From positions 1 through 64,000 of the forward strand of contig JAUSFE010000118.1 of NCBI GenBank assembly GCA_030649945.1: a stretch of DNA of 64,000 nt, written 5' to 3'. The DNA comes from Dehalococcoidia bacterium (GTDB lineage: Bacteria > Chloroflexota > Dehalococcoidia > SM23-28-2 > RBG-16-64-32). The position numbers and the translations under genes were made by a program. Each line of letters opens with the position of its first letter. Position 1 is the stretch's first letter. The notes under the pieces were generated by a model. That model made no database searches, was not told the DNA's origin, and saw only the letters and a list, made by a program, of their open reading frames with translations. Below are positions 16,324 through 28,940 of the stretch, piece by piece.

Positions 16324-17145
16324 TCAAGCCCGGAGCCAGGAGACTTCGTGGACGCGAATGGGGTCGTCGAAACCTTTGAGCGCCATCTCACCTCGGTCTG
16401 AGAATGTGAATCCCTTGCCGATGCAAAGCTCGCGGACGACGTTCGAGGTGAAGATGGTGGAGGGCTCAGCCGCGTCGCAGATGCGTCGTGCGAGCTGAAC
16501 GACGGCGCCGAAGAGGTCGCCGCCATCGCGAACAGGCTCACCGGCGCTCATGCCGACGCGGATGCGCACCGCCTTATCACCGCGCTCCTGGTTGCGGTCC
16601 TGGAACGCGCGTTGGATCTCAAGTGATGACTCCACCGCTTTGGTGACCGAGGCGAACGAAGCCATGATGCCGTCGCCCGTGTGCTTGACCTCGCTGCCCT
16701 CGTGCTCGTTCAGGGCCGTGCGGACGATCGCGTCGTGCTCTCGCAGGACTGCCATTGCGCCCTCGTCGCCGAGCTGCTGAGTACGGCGTGTAGATTCCTC
16801 CATGTCGGTGAAGAGGACGATCCGAAAGGCGCTGTCGGCGATCGGTTGCCCCGCGGAAGTGCCCGGCGGATCGTTCAGTCGCCCCAGGAAGTCCGCGACG
16901 GTATGTTCCTCAACCTCGATTATCTCGCTGGCGATGCTGCCGTGCGCTTCGGCATGCACGGCTTGGGCGGCTTCCCTCGACGGCGCGTCTACCAGGCAGA
17001 AGACCTGACCGCGCGCCTGGTCCATCCAGTACGTCAGGTACCGCGTGTGATACTTCTCCTGGACCTGCAGGTCCAGGAGATGGGCGGCGTAGATGTCCTG
17101 GGGGGCAAGCTCACCCGCTTCGTGGCGGTCCATATAGAGCGGCAT
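16324..17145 (-). CDS. DUF4242 (nickel-binding-type) domain fused to class III adenylate/guanylate cyclase
   Basis: 273 residues. Residues 1-90 are a DUF4242/SCO4226-like domain (YMDRHE, AAHLLDLQVQEKYH, LTYWMDQARGQVFCLVDAP, EAHGSIASEIIEV). Residues ~105-270 are a class III nucleotide cyclase: FTDMEEST holds the first metal-binding Asp, and HTGDGIMASF the second. The base-selecting residues cannot be assigned safely. It is cytosolic with no membrane span. Fusion of a metal- or small-ligand-binding DUF4242 module to a cyclase suggests a one-piece sensor producing a cyclic nucleotide; this is inference. Confidence 0.85.
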   Translation of the reverse strand: MPLYMDRHEAGELAPQDIYAAHLLDLQVQEKYHTRYLTYWMDQARGQVFCLVDAPSREAAQAVHAEAHGSIASEIIEVEEHTVADFLGRLNDPPGTSAGQPIADSAFRIVLFTDMEESTRRTQQLGDEGAMAVLREHDAIVRTALNEHEGSEVKHTGDGIMASFASVTKAVESSLEIQRAFQDRNQERGDKAVRIRVGMSAGEPVRDGGDLFGAVVQLARRICDAAEPSTIFTSNVVRELCIGKGFTFSDRGEMALKGFDDPIRVHEVSWLRA

Positions 17146-17291
17146 TTTCCTGTTCCCTTCCTCACGCGTTCTCGCAGGGGTCTCGATCAGAGTGCTGCGG
17201 TTGGCATCAGTTTAGCAGCACTGTCTATTGCATGCGCCCGGTCTGCAGTCAATTCGTGTGAGCCAACGCCGGCGAATACGACATGCAGGTA

Positions 17292-17376
17292 TCATCTGTG
17301 GCTAAACCCGTTCCTTATTTCTAGAATAACCCCGTAATCCCAAAACCCATTTCTGCCAAACGAAATCAGCGCTCCC
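17292..17376 (+). repeat. Intergenic repeat copy C (full, 85 bases)
   Basis: Same element as copy B: CATCTGTGGCTAAAC, TTTCTAGAATAACC, CCCATTTCTGCCAAACG, GCGCTCCC. It ends five bases before the -10 box of the gene at 17393, so in this copy the repeat supplies the whole upstream promoter region. Confidence 0.75.
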
Positions 17377-17380
17377 ACGT

Positions 17381-17386
17381 TAGAAT
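17381..17386 (+). promoter_or_regulatory. -10 box (TAGAAT) placed for a leaderless transcript
   Basis: TAGAAT ends exactly six bases before the ATG at 17393, and no Shine-Dalgarno site is present. Confidence 0.55.
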
Positions 17387-17392
17387 GGGCGT

Positions 17393-20137
17393 ATGGCGAC
17401 CACCAGGCGCCCGCGCTACCCGGCGGAGTACGAGTCCGACGTCCTCCTGAAAGACGGCTCCACCGTGCACCTGCGGCCGGTGCGGCCGCAGGACGAGGCG
17501 GCCATGCGCAGCCTCTTCGCGCGCCTCAGCCCACGTTCCCTTTATCTGCGGTCCCACCACCAGGCCCGGCGCGTCAGCCCGGAAGAGGTCCGCCGCTTCA
17601 CGCACGTCGACTACGAAGACGCCTTCGGGCTGGTGGCCACGCTGGGAGAGCCGCCGCGCGAGCGCATCGTCGCCTGCGGCATGTACAACCGGCTGGACGG
17701 CCGCAGCGACCGAGCGGAGATCGCGTTCACGGTGGAGGACAGCCATCAGGGACGCGGCATCGCCAGCCAGCTCCTGGACCAGCTGGCGATAACGGCCCGC
17801 GACCACGGCGTCGCCGTCTTCGAGGCGGACGTGCTGGGCGAAAACGAGTCCATGATGGAGGTGTTCAAGGAGAGCGGCTTCCCGCTGCAGAGCAGGCTCA
17901 CCTACGGCACCTTCCACGTCGCCTTCCCCATCAGCGAGACGGCGGAGGCGGAGCGCAAGGCCGCCGAGCGGGAGGTGGTGGCCGAGGCCAACTCCCTGCG
18001 CGTCTTCTTCCAGCCCCGCAGCGTGGCCGTCATTGGCGCTTCGCGGCAGCGCGGGACCATCGGCGCGGAGATCTTCCACAACATCCTCGGCGATGGCTTC
18101 ACCGGCGTCGTCTACCCCATCAACCCACGGGCCGACGCCGTCGCCGCCGTCAAGGCCTACGCGTCCGTGCTGGACGTGCCGGACGAGATCGACCTGGCCA
18201 TAGTCGCCGTGCCGGCGGAGAGCGTGCTGGACGTGGCCGGCGAGTGCGCGCGCAAGGGGGTGCGCGGCCTGGTGGTGATCTCCGCCGGCTTCCGGGAGAC
18301 CGGTCCCCAGGGCGCCGAGCGTGAGGCGGCGCTGCTGGCCAGGGCCCGCCAATACGGCATGCGCATCATCGGGCCCAACTGCATGGGCGTCCTCAACGCC
18401 GCCCCGTCGGTCTCGCTGAACGCCACCTTCTCGCCGGTCTTCCCGCCCTTCGGCAACGTGGGGCTGCTCTCACAGAGCGGCGCCCTGGGGCTGGCGCTGC
18501 TGGACTACGCCCGCCGCCTGAACATTGGCCTCTCCACCTTCGTCAGCGTCGGCAACAAGGCGGACGTCTCCGGCAACGACCTCATCCAGTACTGGGAGCA
18601 GGACCCGGCGACCGGCGTCATCCTGCTCTACCTGGAGTCCTTCGGCAACCCGCGCAAGTTCGCGCGGCTGGCCCGGCGCATCTCCGGACGCAAGCCCATC
18701 GTGGCGGTGAAGAGCGGGCGCACCGCCGCCGGCTCCCGCGCCGCCGCCTCGCACACCGGCGCGCTGGCGACCGCCGACGTGGCCTCGGAGGCCCTCTTCC
18801 GGCAGGCCGGCGTGATCCGCGTGGACACGCTGGAGCAGCTGTTCGACGTGGCGAGCCTGCTGGCGCACCAGCCCATCCCCCGCGGCCGGCGCGTCGCCAT
18901 CCTCACCAACGCCGGCGGCCCGGGCATCATGGCCGCTGACGCCTGCGAGGCCTACGGGCTGGAGGTCATCCCCCTGCCGGATGCGACTGTCGCCGCGCTG
19001 CGTGAGTTCTTGCCGCCGGAGGCCGGCCTGAGCAACCCCACAGACATGATCGCCTCCGCCAGCGCCGGGGACTACGGCCGTGCCCTGCGCATCCTGCTCC
19101 AGGACGAGGGCATCGACTCCGTGATCATCATCTTCATCCCGCCGCTGGTGACGGGCGCGGAGGCCGTCGCCGCGGCGATCCGGGACGCAGCGACGGAGAT
19201 GGGACGCGAAAAGACGCTGCTCACCTGCTTCATGAGCGCGCGGGGCGCCCCGCCGGAGCTGAGCGCCGGTGACGGCTGCACCCTGCCCTCCTACGCGTTC
19301 CCGGAGTCAGCGGCACTTGCGCTGGCCAAGGTCTGCGAGCACGGGGAGTGGCGCAAGCGGCCCCAGGGCAGCATCCCGTTGCTGGCCGTGGACGCGGAGA
19401 CTGGCCGCGGCCTTGTGGACACGGCGCTGGCGGGCGCGCGCGGCGGCATCTGGCTGGACCCGCAGCGGGCAGCAGACCTGCTGCGCGCCTACGGCATCCG
19501 CTCCGCCCGCATCACGGCCGCCCGCACGCCGGCGGAGGCCGTCGCCGTGGCGGAGGCGATCGGCTACCCCGTCGCCGTCAAGCTGGCGTCGTCCACCATC
19601 ACCCACAAGTCCGACATTGGGGGCGTCGTCCTCGGCGTGCACAACAAGCGGGGCGTCCGCGACGCCTGCCGGCGCATTCGCGAGCGCGTCCAGGCGGCCG
19701 GCCGCCTGGACGAGATGGAGGGCGTCGTCGTTCAGGAGATGGTGCCGGAGGGGATCGAGGCGATCGTCGGCGTCACACAGGACCCGCTGTTTGGGCCGCT
19801 CATGATGTTCGGCCTGGGCGGCACGTTTGTCGAGCTGCTGAAGGACGTCGCCTTCCGCATCCACTCGCTGACGGACGTGGACGCGCGGGAGATGGTGCGC
19901 GCCATCAAGAGCTACCCGCTGCTGGAAGGCTGGCGCGGCGCGGACCCGGGAGACATCGCCGCCCTGGAGGAGATCCTGCTGCGCGTCTCCCGCCTGGTGG
20001 AAGACATCCCGGAGATCGCGGAGATGGACCTGAACCCGGTCAAAGTCCTGCGCCCGGGCGAGGGCTGCGCCGTGGTGGACGTGCGGGTGCTGCTGCGCAG
20101 CGTTCTCCGTTCACCCCCGCCCGTGGACGGCTCCTGA
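17393..20137 (+). CDS. GNAT acetyltransferase fused to ADP-forming acyl-CoA synthetase
   Basis: 914 residues. Order of domains: GNAT acetyltransferase (~20-170, acetyl-CoA loop DSHQGRGIASQLL), CoA-binding domain (~205-300, PRSVAVIGASRQRGTIG), flavodoxin-like succinyl-CoA ligase regions with phospho-His454 in ASHTGALAT, and a C-terminal ATP-grasp (~690-905, VAVKLASSTITHKSDIGGVV). The family includes Pat/PatZ lysine acetyltransferases, in which the ligase part is often inactive, and true acetate:CoA ligases. The phosphohistidine loop is intact here, so the ligase half may be active. GNAT is N-terminal, whereas E. coli PatZ has it C-terminal. It likely controls metabolic enzymes by lysine acetylation or makes acyl-CoA. 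Apparently leaderless start. Confidence 0.88.
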   Translation: MATTRRPRYPAEYESDVLLKDGSTVHLRPVRPQDEAAMRSLFARLSPRSLYLRSHHQARRVSPEEVRRFTHVDYEDAFGLVATLGEPPRERIVACGMYNRLDGRSDRAEIAFTVEDSHQGRGIASQLLDQLAITARDHGVAVFEADVLGENESMMEVFKESGFPLQSRLTYGTFHVAFPISETAEAERKAAEREVVAEANSLRVFFQPRSVAVIGASRQRGTIGAEIFHNILGDGFTGVVYPINPRADAVAAVKAYASVLDVPDEIDLAIVAVPAESVLDVAGECARKGVRGLVVISAGFRETGPQGAEREAALLARARQYGMRIIGPNCMGVLNAAPSVSLNATFSPVFPPFGNVGLLSQSGALGLALLDYARRLNIGLSTFVSVGNKADVSGNDLIQYWEQDPATGVILLYLESFGNPRKFARLARRISGRKPIVAVKSGRTAAGSRAAASHTGALATADVASEALFRQAGVIRVDTLEQLFDVASLLAHQPIPRGRRVAILTNAGGPGIMAADACEAYGLEVIPLPDATVAALREFLPPEAGLSNPTDMIASASAGDYGRALRILLQDEGIDSVIIIFIPPLVTGAEAVAAAIRDAATEMGREKTLLTCFMSARGAPPELSAGDGCTLPSYAFPESAALALAKVCEHGEWRKRPQGSIPLLAVDAETGRGLVDTALAGARGGIWLDPQRAADLLRAYGIRSARITAARTPAEAVAVAEAIGYPVAVKLASSTITHKSDIGGVVLGVHNKRGVRDACRRIRERVQAAGRLDEMEGVVVQEMVPEGIEAIVGVTQDPLFGPLMMFGLGGTFVELLKDVAFRIHSLTDVDAREMVRAIKSYPLLEGWRGADPGDIAALEEILLRVSRLVEDIPEIAEMDLNPVKVLRPGEGCAVVDVRVLLRSVLRSPPPVDGS

Positions 20138-20201
20138 ATGCGGCCCGCCGGCCTCGTGACCGCCTCCGCGCGCCCCCTCCCCTCGGTCCTCGGTTCTCGG
20201 C

Positions 20202-20350
20202 CATTGCTCCATTGCTCCATTGCTCCAATACTCCAGTGCTCCCATTGCTCCATTGCTCCGTTGCTCCAGTGCTCCCATTGCTCCATTGCTCCATTGCCCC
20301 AATGCTCCAATGCTCCAATGCTCCAATGCTCCAATGCTCCAATGCTCCAT
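20202..20350. repeat. Degenerate tandem array of an 8-base unit (A[A/T]TGCTCC)
   Basis: About 18 head-to-tail copies vary at one or two positions, with a higher-order repeat of three units. It fills the ~300-base gap before asd. A short similar run (TGCTCCAATGCTCTAATG) is present at 34262-34290. The array is open in several frames and encodes only low-complexity peptides. Confidence 0.9.
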
Positions 20351-20437
20351 CCCTCCCCCCGCCATTGCCCGCGCGCGCCGCAATCCGCTACCATATGCGC
20401 TACAAGCGACGCCGAGTGCACCCGGGGGACGATTGGG

Positions 20438-21454
20438 ATGTCCAGTCTCTACAACGTAGCGGTGGTCGGGGCCACGGGCCTCGTCGGCCAGGAGTTCCTG
20501 AAGATCGCCATCCAGCGGCGCTTCCCCCTCAAGGGGCTGCGCCTTCTCGCCTCCCACCGCTCCGCCGGCCGCAAGCTGACGGTCGGCGAGTGGGAGGTGG
20601 AGGTCGAGGAAGCCACCTCGCAGTCCTTCCGCGGCGTGGACCTGGCCTTCTTCTCTGCCACCACCGAAGTCTCCAAGCAGCTCGTCCCCGCCGCCGTCCG
20701 CGCCGGCGCCATCGTCATCGACGACAGCGGCGCCTGGCGCATGGAGCCCGACGTCCCGCTCGTCGTGCCCGAGGTCAACGCCGACGACCTGAAGTGGCAC
20801 AAGGGCATCATCTCCATCCCCAACTGCCCGACGACGCCGCTCTGCCAGGCCCTCTGGCCCGTGCACAGGGTCAACCCCATCGCCCGCATCATCGTCGATA
20901 CCTATCAGTCCGTCTCCGGCACCGGCGCGGCCGCCTTGCAGGAGCTGACGGACCAGACGCGCGCGGTGCTGGACGGCAACGCCACGCGCGCCCACGTCTA
21001 TCCCCATCAGATCGCCTTCAACCTGCTGCCCCAGGTGGACGTCTTCCTGGGCAGCGGCTACACCAAGGAAGAGTGGAAGATCATCAACGAGACCCGCAAG
21101 ATCCTGCACGAGCCGGAGCTGCCCATCTCCGCCACCTGCGTACGCGTGCCCGTCTACGTGGGCCACTCCGAGGCCGTACACGCGGAGTTCACGAAGCCGA
21201 TCACGCCGGAGGACTTCTACAACATCGTGCACGAGGCGCCGGGGATCACTGTCCAGGACGAGCCCTCCGTGAACCTGTACCCCACGCCCTGGACCGTGGC
21301 CGGCAAGGACGACACGTACATCGGCCGCATCCGCCAGGACGCCAGCCACCCCAACGGAATCGCCTTCTGGCTCGTCAGCGATAACCTGCGCAAGGGCGCC
21401 GCGCTCAACGCCATCCAGATCGCGGAAGAGCTGATCGCGCGCGGGCTGATCTAG
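20438..21454 (+). CDS. asd: Aspartate-semialdehyde dehydrogenase
   Basis: 338 residues. It makes L-aspartate semialdehyde from aspartyl phosphate, the branch-point to lysine/DAP, threonine and methionine. Motifs: NVAVVGATGLVGQEFL binds NADP, SIPNCPTT carries the catalytic Cys, and VRVPVYVGHSEAVH carries the substrate and catalytic His region. I chose ATG 20438, which has GGGGGA ~10 bases upstream; the frame is open far upstream only because it runs through the tandem array. Single gene; dapB and dapA are elsewhere in the window. Confidence 0.95.
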   Translation: MSSLYNVAVVGATGLVGQEFLKIAIQRRFPLKGLRLLASHRSAGRKLTVGEWEVEVEEATSQSFRGVDLAFFSATTEVSKQLVPAAVRAGAIVIDDSGAWRMEPDVPLVVPEVNADDLKWHKGIISIPNCPTTPLCQALWPVHRVNPIARIIVDTYQSVSGTGAAALQELTDQTRAVLDGNATRAHVYPHQIAFNLLPQVDVFLGSGYTKEEWKIINETRKILHEPELPISATCVRVPVYVGHSEAVHAEFTKPITPEDFYNIVHEAPGITVQDEPSVNLYPTPWTVAGKDDTYIGRIRQDASHPNGIAFWLVSDNLRKGAALNAIQIAEELIARGLI

Positions 21455-23727
<2,273 letters not shown>

Positions 23728-23802
23728 GCGGCCCCGCCTGTAGCGGCCACCTTTGGCGTGGCGCGGAGGGCATGCGGGGAGGTCGCCACAAGAGACCCAA
23801 GC

Positions 23803-23823
23803 TTACCGTAAATATGGTAATAT
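23803..23823 (+). promoter_or_regulatory. vapBC promoter with operator dyad
   Basis: TTACC-N8-GGTAA (23803-23820) overlaps the -10 box TAATAT (23818-23823), which ends six bases before the vapB ATG at 23830. ATATGG occurs twice in tandem. A dyad over the -10 fits VapBC autoregulation, and the transcript appears leaderless. Confidence 0.6.
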
Positions 23824-23829
23824 GGCAGC

Positions 23830-24087
23830 ATGAAGACGACCATTGAGCTCCCCGATGACCTCTTCCGGGAGGCCAAGGCCACCGCCGCCCGGCGCGGCAC
23901 CGCCCTCAAGCAATTCGTCCGGGAGGCGCTGGCCGAAAAGCTGGCCCGCGAAGGGGTGATCGATGACGTGTATCGTCCTCGTGACTGGCCCGTTCCACCG
24001 ATCAGGCTCGATCCCGAAGAGGCCGCGCTGATCGACCGCGCTATCGAGGAAGCGTTCGAGCAGATCGAGCCCGAAGACCTGGCTTGA
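23830..24087 (+). CDS. vapB: VapB-type ribbon-helix-helix antitoxin
   Basis: 85 residues. The N-terminus MKTTIELPDDLFREAKATAA is a ribbon-helix-helix DNA-binding fold; the acidic C-terminal half (PEEAALIDRAIEEAFEQIE) would wrap the toxin. It overlaps the PIN toxin gene by four bases. The antitoxin neutralises the toxin and, with it, represses the operon through the dyad over its own -10 box. Confidence 0.85.
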   Translation: MKTTIELPDDLFREAKATAARRGTALKQFVREALAEKLAREGVIDDVYRPRDWPVPPIRLDPEEAALIDRAIEEAFEQIEPEDLA

Positions 24088-24461
24088 TTGTCGATACGAA
24101 CGCCCTCTCCGCATGGCGAGACGGAGACCGTGACCTTCTCGGTGTCTTGGCGCCTCCTCATCTCCTAATCTTGCCGGTGATTGCGATCGGCGAATACCGC
24201 TACGGCGCCGGGCGGTCTAGGCAGCGCGCCATGGCGGAAGCGTGGCTCGAAGATGTTGCGAGCCGGATCCGGGTCGCGCCCATAACAGTCGATACTGCAA
24301 TCTCATACGCCTCTGTCCGCCTAATGCTTCGTAGCAAGGGGACGCCCATCCCTGCGAACGACATGTGGATCGCGGCGCTGGCCTTGCAGTACCGCGTACC
24401 CGTCCTATCCCGCGACACCCACTTCGATGTCGTGGACGGACTCGCTCGCATCGGCTGGTAG
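24084..24461 (+). CDS. vapC: VapC-type PIN-domain ribonuclease toxin
   Basis: 125 residues from a TTG start (24084) that overlaps the vapB stop. The PIN acidic residues are all present: Asp in IVDTNALSAW, Glu in AIGEYRYG, Asp in PANDMWIAALA, and Asp in SRDTHFDVVDG. PIN toxins of this kind cut tRNA or rRNA when freed from VapB. The pair lies between gyrB and a methyltransferase with no other mobile genes near. Confidence 0.88.
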   Translation: MIVDTNALSAWRDGDRDLLGVLAPPHLLILPVIAIGEYRYGAGRSRQRAMAEAWLEDVASRIRVAPITVDTAISYASVRLMLRSKGTPIPANDMWIAALALQYRVPVLSRDTHFDVVDGLARIGW

Positions 24462-24595
24462 ACCACCGCCGGCGCCGACTGCCCGCTCGACTTCCTGGGC
24501 AACTCAACCTCGATCCGTTCGCCCTGAGCCTGTCGCAGCGCTCCGCCCACCCTCAGCCTGAAAGCCCACCCGCTATACTGATATCGAGGATTCCC

Positions 24596-25297
24596 ATGCC
24601 CGAACCATCCGACCACGAGCGCGTTAACGACTATCTCCTCCAGCTGTACGGCGACGACCCGTTTGCCCCCGTGCGCAAGGCCTCCGAGGTCCACCGGACG
24701 GAGCACGCGGCCAGCCTTCCCGGCGTAGGCGAGCAAGAGTGCGGCGTCTACCCTTCGGACCCGTTGAAGATCCGCTTCCTCGCAACCCTGGTCCGAGCCC
24801 TGGCCCCGCGACGGATGCTGGAGATCGGCTGCGGCCTTGGCTACAGCGCCCTCTGGCTCGCCGGCGCCGCCCCCGTCGAGGCCCGCATCGAGACGATCGA
24901 CCGCTTCCCCGACCACGTCGCGCTCGCCGAGGGCTACGCTAAGTCGTTCGGCCTGGCGGACCGTATCTCGGTCATCGAGGGCGCAGGCGCGGACATCCTG
25001 CCGCGGCTCGAAGGCCCGTACGATCTCATCCACGATGACGGCTGGTTCGCCCAGGAGCCACCGTATTTCGGACGCATGGTGCAGCTCCTGCGGCCGGGAG
25101 GCCTGCTCGTCATGTCGAACTGGTTCCTGCTCAGCGAATCCCTGCTGGACAAGCCGCTGCTGGACTGGAGCCGGTTCGCCGGCCCGTCATGGCGTGAGCA
25201 CGTCCAGGCCTACGCCAAAGCGCTGACCGCGCGCCCGGACCTCCACGTCAGCTTTGTCCTGGACCCCGCCGTCGCGCTCGCGCTGAAGCTGCCGTGA
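24596..25297 (+). CDS. Class I SAM-dependent methyltransferase (O-methyltransferase type)
   Basis: 233 residues. RMLEIGCGLGYSALWLAGA is the SAM-binding motif I, ETIDRFPDHVALAEGY motif II, and YDLIHDDGWFAQEPPYFGRM the acceptor-side loop. It resembles COG4122-type O-methyltransferases acting on small molecules; the substrate is unknown. ATG 24596 has GAGG nine bases upstream and a TATACT box at 24574-24579. It overlaps the next gene by four bases, making a two-gene operon. Confidence 0.8.
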   Translation: MPEPSDHERVNDYLLQLYGDDPFAPVRKASEVHRTEHAASLPGVGEQECGVYPSDPLKIRFLATLVRALAPRRMLEIGCGLGYSALWLAGAAPVEARIETIDRFPDHVALAEGYAKSFGLADRISVIEGAGADILPRLEGPYDLIHDDGWFAQEPPYFGRMVQLLRPGGLLVMSNWFLLSESLLDKPLLDWSRFAGPSWREHVQAYAKALTARPDLHVSFVLDPAVALALKLP

Positions 25298-25734
25298 CGG
25301 TGCCGCCCACCACCCTCATCGTCGAGACGACGGCGGATGAGGACTGTCCCATCGACTTCCTGGGCGATTCCGCCGACATCGTCTACTTCATCTCCATGGC
25401 CCACTCCGAGCGCTACGGCGCTGACCACCCGCTGGCAAAGGCCGCCGCCGTCCTCAAGCGCCGGCTGCGCGTCAATCTCGCGCCACTCCTCAACTTCGCC
25501 GACGCCCGCCCGGACAACGAGCAGGAGGAGCGCCTGCTGGACAGCCTCTGGCAGGACGCGGCGCCGCTCGCTCAGTCCGCCGGCGCCGCGGCAGAAGCGA
25601 TCGAGGCCACGCCCGAGCTGCGCGAACTGACCGCCGGCTTCCCGGAGCTGCCGGTACGCCTGCGGGAGCTGGCGGACATGGCGGACTGGGCAGCGGAACG
25701 CGGCGCGCGGATGCGGCTGACCTACGTGCTGTAG
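25294..25734 (+). CDS. Conserved-looking hypothetical protein, cotranscribed with methyltransferase
   Basis: 146 residues from a GTG that overlaps the methyltransferase stop. No signal peptide or membrane span. Mostly helical and acidic, with a distinctive N-terminal phrase EDCPIDFLGDSADIVYF. I recognise no family. A DNA stretch resembling the part encoding CPIDFLGDS also occurs at 24478-24510, just after vapC, hinting at a local duplication. Confidence 0.6.
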   Translation: MTVPPTTLIVETTADEDCPIDFLGDSADIVYFISMAHSERYGADHPLAKAAAVLKRRLRVNLAPLLNFADARPDNEQEERLLDSLWQDAAPLAQSAGAAAEAIEATPELRELTAGFPELPVRLRELADMADWAAERGARMRLTYVL

Positions 25735-25773
25735 GGGCGCACCCGTGTGGGAGCCCGGGGCAGCGGCCCGCCG

Positions 25774-26613
25774 CTACTCCACGGTGAAGTCCGCGTACAT
25801 GCCCTTTTCCGCGTGCGCGGTCTTCTCCGGGTCACCCTTGTCCGGCAGGAAGCACAACAGCGCGTAGCGCCCCGGCGCCAGCGGCTGGTCGAACACCACG
25901 CTGCCGGCATCCCCCGGCGCGAACGGGCCCTGGTAGGCTATCCCTTCCACCCCCGCCGGCTGGCTCACGGACTGCACCGCCACCGCCAGGTCCAGGTCTG
26001 CCGGGATCTTCGCCATCCTCACCTCGTGTCGCTGGCCGCCCACGTTGTGCACTTCAAAGGCAAAGTCGCCGCCCTTGACTCTGTCCTTATCGAACGCGAA
26101 CGAGAACTCGTTCAGGTCCAGCCTCACCGTCTGGACCCCGGCGGGGATCTCCTTCGGCACCGCGCGCAGGTCTTCCAACTTCCACGCCCCGTTCTCGCGT
26201 ACCAGGTGCGCCTCGAACTCCTGCCTGTCCGTTTCGAAGATGAACGCCGCTTCCGTCGTGGCCCTGTCTCCCTTCACCTCCGTGTTGCGGAAGTCCTCCA
26301 CCTTACCCCCAGCGCCCACGCACTCCTGCGCCCTCTCGCGGCATTCCTGCCGGGTCAGCCCCACGACGTTCGCCAGGAAATTGTCCGTCACGTGCCCCAG
26401 GAAGTAATCCACGTCCTCCGGCTTCGTCTGCCCCAGCGTCCTCAGGGCGTCCTCGACGTCGGATTCGCCGCCGCCCGCCTGCGCGGTGGCCGTCGGTTCG
26501 GCGGTCGCCTGGCCGCCCCCGTCCCCCTCGCCATCGCCGCCGCAGGCGAACGCGATGGCGGCCACCGCCGGCAGCAGCGCCAGCGCGAGGTACGGACAGA
26601 GCTTGCGCGTCAT
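25774..26613 (-). CDS. Lipoprotein with C-terminal cupredoxin-like domain
   Basis: 279 residues from ATG 26613, with GGAAGGGG seven bases upstream. The signal sequence ends in a lipobox (IAFAC), so the mature protein is lipid-anchored. A Gly/Thr/Ala linker is followed by an NTF2-like/DUF4878-like domain (~50-150) and a cupredoxin-like domain (~155-279). Possible type 1 copper ligands are His in GGQRHEVRM, Cys in ALLCFLPDKG, and His and Met in TAHAEKGM. The Cys-His spacing (13) is longer than in plastocyanin, so copper binding is uncertain. It may be an extracytoplasmic electron carrier or metal-binding protein. Confidence 0.75.
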   Translation of the reverse strand: MTRKLCPYLALALLPAVAAIAFACGGDGEGDGGGQATAEPTATAQAGGGESDVEDALRTLGQTKPEDVDYFLGHVTDNFLANVVGLTRQECRERAQECVGAGGKVEDFRNTEVKGDRATTEAAFIFETDRQEFEAHLVRENGAWKLEDLRAVPKEIPAGVQTVRLDLNEFSFAFDKDRVKGGDFAFEVHNVGGQRHEVRMAKIPADLDLAVAVQSVSQPAGVEGIAYQGPFAPGDAGSVVFDQPLAPGRYALLCFLPDKGDPEKTAHAEKGMYADFTVE

Positions 26614-26647
26614 GGCATCCCCTTCCACCAAACGGTCCGCGGCCATC

Positions 26648-26693
26648 GCCTGCCTGACGGCCTGCCTGACGGTAGGCAAGGCAGGCAGGCCGT
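26648..26693. repeat. GCCTGCCTGACGG direct repeat with palindrome
   Basis: CTGCCTGACGG occurs twice in tandem and is followed by TAGGCAAGGCAGGCAGG, which pairs back with CCTGCCT. A related sequence (CCTACCGGCAGGCAGGC) is at 28886-28902. It lies upstream of the cupredoxin lipoprotein gene. Confidence 0.65.
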
Positions 26694-26783
26694 CTCAAGA
26701 TCGCTCTCCCAGAGCATATGGGCTGCGGGCGCGGGAGAACAGGGGAAACCTCCCTCGATTCGCAGCACCCGGCAGGGACGCCC

Positions 26784-28940
<2,157 letters not shown>

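Noticed and set aside
20202..20350. CRISPR array
   Set aside because: The units are 8 bases with no spacers; it is a simple tandem repeat and no cas genes are near.
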